From: Negativicutes bacterium
GTDB lineage: Bacteria > Bacillota_C > Negativicutes > Sporomusales_B > JARLHX01
Direction: 5' to 3'
Assembly (NCBI GenBank): GCA_031292015.1
Contig: JARLHY010000123.1
Coordinates: 1-46,931 of the forward strand
DNA length: 46,931 nucleotides
In this document: positions 23,079 to 32,475 of the stretch, piece after piece
Position numbering within the stretch: the stretch's first letter is position 1
Layout: each line of letters starts with the position of its first letter
Translations under genes and position numbers: made by a program
Notes under the pieces: model-generated
The model's input: the letters and a program-made list of their open reading frames with translations, nothing else
Database searches by the model: none
What the model was told of the DNA's origin: nothing

Positions 23079-25097
23079 TCAGCGGCCGGGGAGTCTGTAC
23101 ACTTCCCCCTGCCTGTATTCGGCCCAGGTTTTTTCGAACCAGTTGTCTTCAAGCGGCACCGGTCGCACCCGGATCCAGTGAAACCTGCATTCCCATTCAC
23201 CGTCAGCCAGAAGTTCGACTTCACAGGCCCAGTCCATAAGCTCGCCGCTATCCAGACTGTAGCGGAACTGCTCGGGCAAACCTGCGGCCGGAAGCACTCC
23301 CTCAGGGTCATACACCAGATAAGAGCCTCGGCTCTGGCCGCCTTTTGCGGCGTATTCCTTCAGGGCGGACAAGTATACAAACTGGGTAATGAGCATGTCC
23401 CGGCAGCGAAAGGCGTCGGCCAGTTCGCTTTCATGCCCCAGCACCAGGTCGGCAGGAAAGGTTGCCAGTTCCTGCCGGCAGTCTGCCAACGCCTGTTTAA
23501 TCTGGTCCAGGCAGCGGATATGGCCGCCGGACAGGGTCATCCTGGTCCGCAGTGCCTGGATTTTCCGCCGCAGGTTCGGCTCACCGGAACCGGGCCGCAC
23601 CAGTTGACCGGCTAAAAGGAGTTGATCGCGGGCCTGAGATTCAGCCTTGCTGACAAAGTCGGACAGGGACAGCGGTTCCTGCCGGCAGCGGGCGGCAATG
23701 TACTGGGCAGCCCGCAAGCTCCCGGTCTGAGTGGCGTTGAGGGCCGATCCGCCGGGTCGGTAAACCCCGAAGGAACCATTGACTTCCCCCACCGGAAACA
23801 GATGACGCAGGTTGCTTTCCCACCAGATGTCGCCCAGAAGACCGCCGTTGTTATGCTGGTTGCATATCGCGATTTCCAGCGGCTCGGCCGCCAGGTCAAT
23901 TCCATGATTTTTATACAGCTCCACAGCCGGCGGATTCATGTGCCTGAGACGATCGATGGGTGTGCCGAAAAGGGCGCCGGACCTTTCCAGATAGTCAAAA
24001 GCCTCGCCGGACAGCAGTCCGGCTTCGAAGCAGCCGCCTTTATCGGCCCGGCCGGGGTTGCGGGTGAAGTCCATGAAGACCCGTCGGCCTTTTACAGCGG
24101 TTTCGTGATAGACCAGGACATCGATGAGGGATGACCCATGATCGGCTATCTTACGCGGATCGAAGGGCCATTGATAGCCTTTGAGAAATATCGCGGTGAG
24201 CATTGTGCCGGGGTCAAAGTAGTAGTCATCAAGAAACTCCCGTTCGTCGCGACCTGCCGAATCGGTGGAGATATAACGAGGGATCACCTGCTGATAGGTT
24301 CCCGACAGGTTCCAGCGAAACTTAGTTGACGCGATGCCGAACTGGGACTCGGTGAGATTGACGCCCCTGGCCCCGGCGGCAAAAGCGGCCCCGGTAGCGC
24401 CGGTCTGACTCTCGGGATAGACCGAAGCCTGGTATATGCCGGCCGGGCCACCGGTGGCGTATACAATGTTGGTACAGTTGAAGAGAACAATACCCCGGCA
24501 GGGCTCGTGAACCCGGGCAGGGTCGAGAGCGACAAGGCCGATGGCCTGGGGCTCCCGACCTGATCGGTCGGTGAGAATGCCGATAACCTGGAATCCGTCG
24601 AATATTTTGATCTGTTTTTGCCGGACCTGGGCCTCCAGCTTCTCGGTCATCATTTTCGAGGTGAGGGGTCCCACGGAGGTGGCCCGCTGCCTCGGATCAT
24701 GGTCGGTTTTGTACCCCACATACTCGCCGTAGCGGTTGTGGGGGAAGTCAACGCCGATATCCACCAGCTTAAAAAAGCAGCGGGCCGACAAGGCCGCTTC
24801 CACCAGCGCCAGGTCGCCGTGGCGGGAACCGCCGGCAAACAGGGTCTGGGCCATTTCCTGCACCGAGTCTCCGGCGTCCCCGGCCATGGTCAGCTTATAG
24901 TAGGTTTGCTTGTCTGAACCGGTATTGCGGGATGTCCCCATATTGACGCCTTCAGTCAGGACGGCGACATCGCGCTGACCCTGATTGTGCAGACAGTCAG
25001 CGGCGTTGAATCCCGCCGCTCCGGAACCGACGACAACGGTGTTGCAGCTCCAAACAGCCAGTGTCATGCCGGCAACGGAAATCTGATCTTGTTTCAC
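23079..25097 (-). CDS. FAD-dependent oxidoreductase of the fumarate reductase/aspartate oxidase superfamily, substrate unknown
   Basis: A GTG start at 25097 (GAGGAGG upstream) gives 672 residues. The N-terminal dinucleotide fold has NTVVVGSGAAGFNAADCL. GTSRNTGSDKQTYYKLT is the FrdA/NadB-type flavin loop, NIVYATGGPAGIY a second nucleotide contact. The C-terminal flavin-closing segment FPVGEVNGSFGVYRPGGSAL has the superfamily's typical GE-x-x-x-x-G-x-x-R-x-GG-x-(A/S)-L pattern. It is clearly a cytoplasmic flavoprotein with no heme or Fe-S binding site that I can see. It has no fumarate/succinate subunit next to it, so it is not a standard FrdA. The length and middle insert (about 370-480) are larger than NadB. 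Convergent with the YkuD gene. Confidence 0.8.
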   Translation of the reverse strand: MKQDQISVAGMTLAVWSCNTVVVGSGAAGFNAADCLHNQGQRDVAVLTEGVNMGTSRNTGSDKQTYYKLTMAGDAGDSVQEMAQTLFAGGSRHGDLALVEAALSARCFFKLVDIGVDFPHNRYGEYVGYKTDHDPRQRATSVGPLTSKMMTEKLEAQVRQKQIKIFDGFQVIGILTDRSGREPQAIGLVALDPARVHEPCRGIVLFNCTNIVYATGGPAGIYQASVYPESQTGATGAAFAAGARGVNLTESQFGIASTKFRWNLSGTYQQVIPRYISTDSAGRDEREFLDDYYFDPGTMLTAIFLKGYQWPFDPRKIADHGSSLIDVLVYHETAVKGRRVFMDFTRNPGRADKGGCFEAGLLSGEAFDYLERSGALFGTPIDRLRHMNPPAVELYKNHGIDLAAEPLEIAICNQHNNGGLLGDIWWESNLRHLFPVGEVNGSFGVYRPGGSALNATQTGSLRAAQYIAARCRQEPLSLSDFVSKAESQARDQLLLAGQLVRPGSGEPNLRRKIQALRTRMTLSGGHIRCLDQIKQALADCRQELATFPADLVLGHESELADAFRCRDMLITQFVYLSALKEYAAKGGQSRGSYLVYDPEGVLPAAGLPEQFRYSLDSGELMDWACEVELLADGEWECRFHWIRVRPVPLEDNWFEKTWAEYRQGEVYRLPGR

Positions 25098-25232
25098 CCT
25101 CGTTTCCTCCTCACGGCCTTTGAGACTCACGAAGTTTCCTTGTAAATATATCATGAAAACGTTTGCGCGTAACTCCGCTAATCTTTTCTAGGTCTTGGGA
25201 TCAAATTCCTTTTTTTCGGTCCGCCGCCAGAC

Positions 25233-26483
25233 TCACCGGCCGCCGGTTTTGGCTTCATGGCGCTGGAAAGCCTGACGGAAATAGGGCCGCAGGTAGGAAA
25301 GACGGAGTGCGAAAACGGTACCGCCGAGCATGCAGACCACTCCTCCGAACAACACGGTTTCAGGGGTGCCGATGCGGCTGGCCAGACTGCCGGCCATGAG
25401 GCTGCCGAAGGGGGCCATACCCATGAAGGCCATGGTATACAGGCTCATGACCCGGCCGCGCTTGTCGTCATCCACCACGGTCTGGAGCAGTGTGTTGGTT
25501 GAAGAGATGAACATGATCATGCCGAGTCCGGCGAAGAGGAGTACAACAAGAGCCGCCCCCAGGTTACCGGTCTGGGAAAATAGGGCCAGCGAGGCTCCGA
25601 GCAGGATGGCCGCCAGGGGAAGCACCTTTTCCAGTCCCTCGGCACCGGTCTTGGACGCCAGGTAGTATCCGCCGCCGATGGCGCCTACGCCGATGGCCCC
25701 CATCAAAAAGCCCAGGGTGTGAGGTCCGCCGGCGTGGACTTCGCCGGCGAAGATCGGCATCAGGACCGGGAAGGAAAGCCCTACTACACTGACGACAGCC
25801 ATGAGGGAAATCATGTATTTGATCGGCGGAAAGCGGAAGGCATACTGATAGCCTTCCCATAGCTGCTGCAGGCCGGTCCGGCTGCTTCCGGCGGGACGGG
25901 ACGGAGAAACCCGCATCGCCAGCAGTGCGGCGATGACAGCCAGGAAACTGAAAGCGTTGAGCAAGAAACAAAGCCCCTCGCCCACCAGCGAAATCATGAT
26001 CCCGGCGACAGACGGCCCGATCAGGCGGGCGACGTTGACCATCATCGAGTTTAGGGCGATGGCGTTGTTCAGGTCGCGGCGATGCTCCAGCAGGTCGATG
26101 ACAAAGGCTTGCCGCACCGGCATGTCAAAGGCGTTGACGATGCCGAGAACCAGGCCGAGGGCGAACAACTGCCAAAGGGTGATGGTCCCGGTCAGGACCA
26201 GGCCGGCCAGGAGCGAGGCCTGCAACATGGAAAGGACCTGGGTCGCCACAATGAGTTTATGACGGCTGAAACGATCAGAAACGACGCCGGCGACAGGTCC
26301 CAGCAGCAAAGAGGGAATCTGACTGGCGAAACTGATGGCCCCCAGCATGAATGGCGAGGCAGTCAGGCGGTAAACCAGCCAGCTCATGGCCATGATCTGC
26401 ATCCAGGTGCCCATCAAGCTGACACCTTGCCCGAAAAAGTACAGCCGATAGTTGCGATGATTCAGAGCCCGCAGAAAGGTCAT
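25233..26483 (-). CDS. MFS transporter (MFS_3 / enterobactin-exporter-like)
   Basis: From the ATG at 26483 (AAGGAGAAC upstream) there are 416 residues and about twelve membrane segments. The start FLRALNHRNYRLYFFGQGVS, the GPVAGVVSDRFSRHKLI loop (the MFS A motif G.l.DR..rr) and VNAFDMPVRQAFVIDL are typical of the MFS_3/EntS-type group that exports siderophores, drugs or polyketides. There is no biosynthetic cluster beside it, so the substrate is unknown. A hairpin terminator lies between it and the polyphosphate enzyme upstream on the same strand, at 26611-26637, so it has its own promoter. Confidence 0.9.
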   Translation of the reverse strand: MTFLRALNHRNYRLYFFGQGVSLMGTWMQIMAMSWLVYRLTASPFMLGAISFASQIPSLLLGPVAGVVSDRFSRHKLIVATQVLSMLQASLLAGLVLTGTITLWQLFALGLVLGIVNAFDMPVRQAFVIDLLEHRRDLNNAIALNSMMVNVARLIGPSVAGIMISLVGEGLCFLLNAFSFLAVIAALLAMRVSPSRPAGSSRTGLQQLWEGYQYAFRFPPIKYMISLMAVVSVVGLSFPVLMPIFAGEVHAGGPHTLGFLMGAIGVGAIGGGYYLASKTGAEGLEKVLPLAAILLGASLALFSQTGNLGAALVVLLFAGLGMIMFISSTNTLLQTVVDDDKRGRVMSLYTMAFMGMAPFGSLMAGSLASRIGTPETVLFGGVVCMLGGTVFALRLSYLRPYFRQAFQRHEAKTGGR

Positions 26484-26610
26484 ATTTGTTCTCCTTGAAG
26501 TTGGAAGGTTTATTGTTCTGCCTAGATTATACACGGCTGGGACGACTCTTATCCATCACTTGGCTCCTCCGGCCTTGCCGGCAGCTGTCGCCCAAAGATT
26601 TTCTGAAATT

Positions 26611-26637
26611 AAAGGGGCAGCCGCGGCTGCCCTTTTT
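26611..26637 (-). terminator. terminator of the polyphosphate:AMP phosphotransferase gene
   Basis: GGGCAGCC/GGCTGCCC hairpin flanked by AAA on one side and TTTTT on the other, so it can act on both strands, but by position it ends the minus-strand gene at 26682 and separates it from the MFS gene. Confidence 0.7.
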
Positions 26638-26681
26638 ATCTGTCCGGACTATTTCGTTTTTACATTGATGAGTAGGCGGCT

Positions 26682-28163
26682 TTATTTTTCACTGCAGCGC
26701 GCTTCCAGCGCCTGGATGACAGTGCTCAGGACAGTGAGGCGGGCGGATTGTTTCTGGTTGGCGTCGATGATGTGCCAGGGAGCGTAGGAATGATGGGTGC
26801 GAACCAGCATGTCGGCGACGGCCGGCTCGTAGGCATCTCTTTTGGCGCGGTTGCGCCAGTCTTCTTCGGTGATTTTCCAGCGTTTGTCCGGATCGGTCTC
26901 CCGCTCGCGAAAACGCTTCAGTTGTTCTTCGGGGGTGATGTCCAGCCAGAATTTGAGGATAATTGCGCCGTGTCCGGCCAGGTGCTGCTCCATGGCGCTG
27001 ATTTCCCCGTAGGCCCGTTCCCATTCCCGCCGGGTGGCGAAGTCTTCCACCCGTTCGACCAGAACCCGGCCATACCAGCTGCGGTCGAAGATGACCATTT
27101 CGCCGTCGGCGGGGAATTCCCGCCAGAACCGCCACAGGTAATGATGCTGTTTTTCGCTGTCGTTGGGGGCGGATACGGGGACGACCCGATAGCCGCGGGG
27201 GTCAAGCTGGTGGCACAGGCGGTGAATGGTGCCACCCTTGCCGGCTGCGTCCCATCCTTCAAAAGCGATGATGATCGGAATACCGAGGCGGTAGGTGTCA
27301 AACTGGAGAGCCCGGAGTTTTTGCTGCTGGGCGGCAAGTTCGCGGTGATAATCGGCTTCTTCCTGCTCGGCGACGGTCGGTACCGGACTGGCCCTCCTGC
27401 CGCTCACAGCGGTAAGGAGCGGCGACTCCGCAGCGGCATCGTCGCCCGGTTCCGGCGGGTCAAGTATGGCGCTAATCGCCTTGATCATGGCGTCGGCGAC
27501 TTCAACGCGGGCAAGGTGCTTATCGTGAGCCGGAATGATGGTCCACGGGGCCGCAGCGGTATGGCTTCCTGTCAGCAGGGTTTCGTATATACGGAGGAAG
27601 TGGTCATAGCGGCTGTTTTGCTTCCAGGCTTTTTTTGTCACCCGCCAAGCTTCGTAATCTTCATGTTCGAGGGCTTTGAGGCGCTGTTTCTGTTCTTTTT
27701 CGCTGATATGGAGAAAAAGTTTGATGACAACAAAACCGTCGTCGGTGAGGGCTTGTTCAAAACGCAGCACATCACGGTAGAGGTCGCGCAATTCGCTTGC
27801 TGATACTTTTCCTTTGGCTGTCTTGGTAACGATGCGACGGTACCAGGTGCTGTCGAAAACGACGATTTGCCCTTTGGCAGGAGTATTCGTCCAGAATGGC
27901 CAGAGGTATGGCCGCTCTTTTTCGGCGATGGACAGCTCGTCGTCGGTATAGATACGAAATCCGCGGGGGTCCAGGGTCTGGTTGAAGAAATTGAGGATGA
28001 TGCCTTTTCCTGAAGCGTGCCAGCCTTCGATGATGACGGCAATGCCACAACCGGCTTCATGGGCTTGACGCTGGAGCGCTCCGAGCTGTTTTACCTTGGG
28101 CAGCATAAGTTTTTCGTATTCCGGGTGAGCGAGGTTCCCGGTCAAATCGATAGTTTCGAGCAT
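26682..28163 (-). CDS. pap: two-domain polyphosphate:AMP phosphotransferase (class II PPK2)
   Basis: From the ATG at 28163 (AAAGGAGTGACATCG) there are 493 residues, very close to the length of the characterised Pseudomonas PAP. The two fused PPK2 domains are visible. The N-terminal one has GWHASGKG (47-54) with FDSTWYRR. The C-terminal one has GWDAAGKG (303-310), FDRSWYGR and a full set of lid residues (DPDKRWKITEEDWRNR). As in class II enzymes, the C-terminal half looks catalytic and the N-terminal half degenerate (the DR of the Walker B is DS). It makes ADP from AMP and polyphosphate in the cytoplasm, allowing energy recovery under stress. Single gene, between the MFS and EAL genes. Confidence 0.93.
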   Translation of the reverse strand: MLETIDLTGNLAHPEYEKLMLPKVKQLGALQRQAHEAGCGIAVIIEGWHASGKGIILNFFNQTLDPRGFRIYTDDELSIAEKERPYLWPFWTNTPAKGQIVVFDSTWYRRIVTKTAKGKVSASELRDLYRDVLRFEQALTDDGFVVIKLFLHISEKEQKQRLKALEHEDYEAWRVTKKAWKQNSRYDHFLRIYETLLTGSHTAAAPWTIIPAHDKHLARVEVADAMIKAISAILDPPEPGDDAAAESPLLTAVSGRRASPVPTVAEQEEADYHRELAAQQQKLRALQFDTYRLGIPIIIAFEGWDAAGKGGTIHRLCHQLDPRGYRVVPVSAPNDSEKQHHYLWRFWREFPADGEMVIFDRSWYGRVLVERVEDFATRREWERAYGEISAMEQHLAGHGAIILKFWLDITPEEQLKRFRERETDPDKRWKITEEDWRNRAKRDAYEPAVADMLVRTHHSYAPWHIIDANQKQSARLTVLSTVIQALEARCSEK

Positions 28164-28271
28164 CGATGTCACTCCTTTCGTACGGAATGGGACACCAGGT
28201 CTATGGCGAAGGATTCCATAACCCTGGTCAAATATCCTGCCCGGCTGGTGCCGGTCCCGCAGGAAAGATGG

Positions 28272-30926
28272 TTAAAGCTCGTCGGTCAACAGCTTGATTG
28301 CTTCTGCCTCCGGCAAGGGACGGCTGAAGAGGTAGCCCTGAATACCGTCGCACCGGCAGCGTCTCAGCTTGTCCAGCTGTTCTTTTGTTTCCACGCCTTC
28401 GGCAACGACCTTCAGGCCGAGGATGTGGGCCATATCGACAATGGCGCTGACAAAGGGTTCTTGCACTTGCTCAGAAACGATGTTGTCAATAAACGATTTA
28501 TCGATTTTCAGGGTTTCAACAGGCAGATTGCGCAGGTAGGTTAAAGAAGAGTAGCCGGTGCCGAAGTCGTCAAGAGAAAGGCCGACTCCCAGATTCTTCA
28601 GTTCCTGCAGCTTATGGATGCCTTCCGACAAGGAGCTTAAGAGGACGGTCTCGGTAATTTCGATCCCCAGCTGCCTTGGCTCGATTCCGGCGTCCCGGAC
28701 GGCGGCGCCGACGATCGCGGCGAAGTCTCCGGCGGCCAGTTGGCGCGCTGATACGTTGACCCAGACGGTGAGTCCGCCTTTTCCCATTCCTGCCAGCATG
28801 CCGGCGAAACGGCAGGCCTCGGCCAGCACCCATTTGCCGATGGTCTGGATGGTGTCGCTTTCTTCAGCCAGAGGAATGAACCGTCCCGGCGGTACTGAGC
28901 CGTGCTGGGGGCTGTTCCAGCGCAGCAGAGCTTCAAACCCGATGATACGGCGGTCCGCTACAGCCACCTGAGGCTGAAAGTGGAGGGCGAGTTCGCCCCG
29001 CTCGCCGGCACCGCGGAGACTGCGTTTGAGAGTCATGTTTTCATAGGCGAATTCTTGCATTCTGGTGTCGTAGAAACGCCAGACATTCTTGCCGCTTCCC
29101 TTGGCTGCATACAGAGCCGTGTCGGCGTTTTTCAGGATATCCTCCGTCTGATCGCCATCTTGAGGGTAAATAGCGATACCGATGCTGGCTGACAGATGGG
29201 TTGTCGAGTCCCCCAGGGAATAGTCGCGGCTGAGGGCTTTGATCATCCTGTCGGCAATGCGGCTGATCTTGTCCCGGTCTCCCTCCCCGGGGATGAGGAC
29301 AATGAATTCGTCGCCGCCGATCCGGGCGACCACGGCGGCTTTCCCAACTTCCGCCGCCAGTTGGGCACCGGCGGTCACGATCACTTCGTCGCCGTAGGAA
29401 TGGCCGAAGGTATCATTGACGCTCTTCAGGTCATCCATGTCGATGAACAGGACGGCGCCTGACGCTTTTCCGGTGCGGGCCTTGCCGAGTTCCCGGTCGA
29501 GCTGCTGTTTGATATAGGTGCGGTTGGGCAGGTTGGTGAGGCCGTCAAAGTAGGCCATCCGGTGAATTTCTTCTTCGTACTGCCTGCGCTCTGTTATATC
29601 GAGCGAAATGCCTGTCGTACCCCAAAGCTCGCCGCCTGGCCCGAATACAGGGGCCTTGTAGGTCTCTTCCCAGACTTCTTCCTGCAAATAAGCCGCCCGG
29701 CCCACCAGTTTCATCTGCCGGCCGGTCTTGATCGTTTCCTGGTCTTCCTGGTGATAAGCTGCTGCCACATCATGGGGCCAAAGCTCGAAATCGGTTTTAC
29801 CGACGATGGCTTCGCCGGGAAGGCCTGATTTCTCTATAAAAGGCTGATTTACGGCCACATAACGACCGGCGACATCTTTGAACCAGGTCACATGGGGTAT
29901 GTTGTCGAAAACGGCGGCCAGCCGGGCTTTTTGCAGTTCGGTTTCCCGACGGGCCTGCTGCTGCCGGGTGATTTGCCCCACCGACAGCCGCCCGAACACC
30001 AGCACCAGCAGCGTGAAAACACCGGTAGAGGCGTACTCGCGCCGCTTACGGGCCTCAAAAGATGCAAGCGCTTCGGTTTTGGCGATGCCGATGCTGACGA
30101 CGAGGGGATAGTCAGGCATGACCCGGTAAGAGGATATCCGGTTCAGGTTGGTCAAAAGGCCTGGCGATTCATAGGTGCCTTGGGGCTGCTCAGCTACGTG
30201 CCGCCAGAGCGGACTCTGCCGGATATCCTGTCCGATGGTTGTCTCGCCCCGGTAGTAACGGGCCCGGACAAAACCGTCCAGCCCGATGAGGATCACGCTC
30301 TGGGAATTGCCCATCTCCATCTGCTGATAAAAATTCAGGAAATACTGTGGATCCAGCGCCACCGACACAACGCCGCCGAAGGAGCCGTCAGGCCTGTTGA
30401 GGCGCCGGCTGAGCTGAATGGTCATTTTTCCGGTAACCCGGCCGATAAACGGCTTGTCGATGAACAAAAATTCCGGGTTCTGGTTAGGGATGTGGATCTG
30501 ATAATAGGGCCGGTCCGCCACGCTGGTTCCCGGCGCTACCGGAATCACGCTGGCGACATAGTAGCCGTTTTTGTCAATAATGTTCATCTGCTGGGTGAGA
30601 ACAGGATTGGTTCTGGCCCAGCTCAGATAGGACTGGATTGTGTCATCGACCCGCCCGGTACGCTCGTAAGCTTCCTTGACCAGCAGCATCACTTCGTCAA
30701 CACCGGCCAGTGTCCGCCGGACGTGCTCCTCGAAGGCTCTGGCAAGGTTGGAGTGTTCGCGGTGGATGCTCTGGATTTCTTTTTCGTACTCTTCCTGCTC
30801 CCATTTATAGGTCGCGAACCAGCTCCAGACAATCACCACAAAACACAAAAAGACGACGAACCAGCGGGCGTCCCGGTTTATCAGTCTAGCGAAAATATTC
30901 GAACAGGTATTTCGAAAGCCAGCCAT
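28272..30926 (-). CDS. Cache-PAS-GGDEF-EAL membrane c-di-GMP protein
   Basis: The protein has 884 residues. One membrane helix is at about 21-40, then a large outside domain (40-295) of Cache type (ADRPYYQIHIPNQNPEFLFI, LDPQYFLNFYQQM), a second helix at about 296-312, PAS about 335-455 (NIPHVTWFKDVAGRYVAVNQ), a GGDEF domain (VLFIDMDDLKSVNDTFGHSY, IGGDEFI) and a C-terminal EAL domain. The EAL set is complete: FEALLRW, VNVSARQL, LDDFGTGYSSL, KIDKSFI, AEGVET and QGYLFSRP. Phosphodiesterase activity is likely, and the intact GGDEF allows a dual or GTP-regulated enzyme. The Cache domain suggests sensing of a small extracellular ligand. The start follows AGGTGG. Own promoter upstream. Confidence 0.93.
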   Translation of the reverse strand: MAGFRNTCSNIFARLINRDARWFVVFLCFVVIVWSWFATYKWEQEEYEKEIQSIHREHSNLARAFEEHVRRTLAGVDEVMLLVKEAYERTGRVDDTIQSYLSWARTNPVLTQQMNIIDKNGYYVASVIPVAPGTSVADRPYYQIHIPNQNPEFLFIDKPFIGRVTGKMTIQLSRRLNRPDGSFGGVVSVALDPQYFLNFYQQMEMGNSQSVILIGLDGFVRARYYRGETTIGQDIRQSPLWRHVAEQPQGTYESPGLLTNLNRISSYRVMPDYPLVVSIGIAKTEALASFEARKRREYASTGVFTLLVLVFGRLSVGQITRQQQARRETELQKARLAAVFDNIPHVTWFKDVAGRYVAVNQPFIEKSGLPGEAIVGKTDFELWPHDVAAAYHQEDQETIKTGRQMKLVGRAAYLQEEVWEETYKAPVFGPGGELWGTTGISLDITERRQYEEEIHRMAYFDGLTNLPNRTYIKQQLDRELGKARTGKASGAVLFIDMDDLKSVNDTFGHSYGDEVIVTAGAQLAAEVGKAAVVARIGGDEFIVLIPGEGDRDKISRIADRMIKALSRDYSLGDSTTHLSASIGIAIYPQDGDQTEDILKNADTALYAAKGSGKNVWRFYDTRMQEFAYENMTLKRSLRGAGERGELALHFQPQVAVADRRIIGFEALLRWNSPQHGSVPPGRFIPLAEESDTIQTIGKWVLAEACRFAGMLAGMGKGGLTVWVNVSARQLAAGDFAAIVGAAVRDAGIEPRQLGIEITETVLLSSLSEGIHKLQELKNLGVGLSLDDFGTGYSSLTYLRNLPVETLKIDKSFIDNIVSEQVQEPFVSAIVDMAHILGLKVVAEGVETKEQLDKLRRCRCDGIQGYLFSRPLPEAEAIKLLTDEL

Positions 30927-31077
30927 GTGCGCGCCACCTGCTTGACAGACGTGTGAGAAACTAGACCGATATAATATCTTGTATTTTCGACACGGCGCTG
31001 CCCGTCCCTTCCCTTTCCGGGCTATTTTTTTCCGTTACTGTATATTTCTGCCGAATCAACGATCCTGGCCTGCTTCC

Positions 31078-31671
31078 TCAGGCGAGCATCGCCAGGGCGT
31101 CGTCGCATTCGGATGCGAAGCGGTCCCGCAGGGAGGGCCTGAGTTCGGGACTGCCGCTGGTCCAGTCATCCGAAGCCCGAACCTCGTAGATCTTAGTGAT
31201 AAGGGTGGCGTCGTCACACTGGTTGGGATCTCCGGCAGACGCTTCTTTGAAAAGCTCGGCCACCCAGCCCGGACCATACTGCACTGCAGCTGACCAAACT
31301 ACCTGGCGAAGAGCCTCCGACCGGCCGTCGACATTGAAGTTGATGCCGCTGAGCGCATCCACTGCCGGCTGATAGTATTTCTGCTGTACGTATTGTCGCT
31401 GCAGCTCCAGAAAGCCGTCATGATCCTCTTGCGCCACCTGCCGCCAGGCGGCGTCGAACTCCTGAGTCCCCGGCGCGCCGGCGTCTGTCAGTGTCTTTAC
31501 CAGGCTGTAATCCTGACGAAGAAGCCAGTCGACAAAATCCTGGGGTACTCCCGCGTTGGTGGCGAACTGATACGCACCGTACGACGCGCCGCCAGCGTCC
31601 TCCGCGCTGTCCGCCACAGCCCCCGGATCTCCGTTTGATTCATATTTGGCCGAAAGATCACCCAAGGCCAT
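31078..31671 (-). CDS. lysozyme-like (chitosanase/VgrG-associated type) domain protein
   Basis: A 197-residue protein made of one domain: LGDLSAKYESNGDPGAVAD, then DAGGASYGAYQFATNAG, VDWLLRQDYSLVKTL and LRQVVWSAAVQYGPGW. I associate this pattern (YES.G.PG, GGxSYGxYQ) with the lysozyme-like domain found as a tail part of phage tape-measure and VgrG-type proteins; Glu11 is the candidate acid residue. There is no signal peptide, so it is cytoplasmic by itself or released by another route. No phage genes adjoin it. The start has AGGAGGCGATGAT. The domain name is from memory; a structural check would be useful. Ends with a strong terminator region on the other side at 31793. Confidence 0.65.
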   Translation of the reverse strand: MALGDLSAKYESNGDPGAVADSAEDAGGASYGAYQFATNAGVPQDFVDWLLRQDYSLVKTLTDAGAPGTQEFDAAWRQVAQEDHDGFLELQRQYVQQKYYQPAVDALSGINFNVDGRSEALRQVVWSAAVQYGPGWVAELFKEASAGDPNQCDDATLITKIYEVRASDDWTSGSPELRPSLRDRFASECDDALAMLA

Positions 31672-31792
31672 ATCATCGCCTCCTATTCCAGCCCTGCCAG
31701 TTCTTGCAGGATACTACATAATACGGCGATTGGCCTTGTTATGTCACTTTTACGGAGCCGGGGGGCGCCCACTTTTCTTCATAGCCGACGAA

Positions 31793-31828
31793 AAGGCCTC
31801 CAGGTTTATCCCTGGAGGCCTTACTTTT
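31793..31828. terminator. hairpin terminator before the 198-residue secreted protein gene end
   Basis: Twelve-bp perfect stem AAGGCCTCCAGG/CCTGGAGGCCTT with a 6-nt loop, A-rich before and ACTTTTCC after. By position it ends the minus-strand gene at 31836 and isolates the lysozyme-like gene. Confidence 0.8.
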
Positions 31829-31835
31829 CCTGTAT

Positions 31836-32432
31836 TCAGTCATGAAGGTGAAGATCATCCAGAAAGGCTTTCGCGACTTCCGGGGGAAACTCATCATAAT
31901 AGGAACTATAGGCGGCTACAGCATTCTCTGTGACATATTTGCTTTCAAGCGCATATTTTTCGGCCTCGGCCCGATTCCAGACAGTGACAAGATCCCGCCC
32001 GCGATCAGCAAGCAGTACCCGTATGATGGTATCCTTGCCGATCCAGAAGTAAGCCTGGTCGCGGCTTCCGGTGTATCGTGCAAAATATGTATACTTCCCA
32101 TGATACTGGTCCATCACATGAAGAAACATCCACGCACTGTAAGGCCTTGCATCCACCCGGAATACCTGAAGCCGGCTGTCGTCCGAATAATAGGCTTTTA
32201 TCCTGGAAAACTGCTGATGATCGTACCAAACGTAGTCTTTGTGATCCCGATACAAAAATCCCGTTCTTCCCGGGTAGGCCTCCCGGTATTCCTGCCGCTG
32301 TTCATGGTGATAACGCTGATCGAACTCCCGCCACTGGTCCCAGAAATAATTCTCATTGGTAAAGGCCAAAGCGGTGGAACAGCTGAAAGCAACAAAGAGA
32401 AAAAGAACCAGCAGTAAACTGGATTTCTTCAA
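31836..32432 (-). CDS. secreted protein of unknown function
   Basis: A TTG start at 32432 (AGGGGG seven bases upstream) gives 198 residues: MKKSSLLLVLFLFVAFSCST-ALAF, a signal peptide with cut near residue 22, then an aromatic- and charged-rich region (NYFWDQWREFDQRYHHEQRQ, GFLYRDHKDYVWYDHQQF). The sequence is rich in Tyr, Asp and His and has no cysteine in the mature part. I do not recognise a family. The region upstream of 32432 is ignored for lack of a ribosome site. The 32476-32916 gene lies 43 bp upstream on the same strand and may be co-transcribed. Confidence 0.65.
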   Translation of the reverse strand: MKKSSLLLVLFLFVAFSCSTALAFTNENYFWDQWREFDQRYHHEQRQEYREAYPGRTGFLYRDHKDYVWYDHQQFSRIKAYYSDDSRLQVFRVDARPYSAWMFLHVMDQYHGKYTYFARYTGSRDQAYFWIGKDTIIRVLLADRGRDLVTVWNRAEAEKYALESKYVTENAVAAYSSYYDEFPPEVAKAFLDDLHLHD

Positions 32433-32475
32433 AGAGCATCCCCCTTCTTTCGGCACGAAAGCCGAGCGGCAAACA

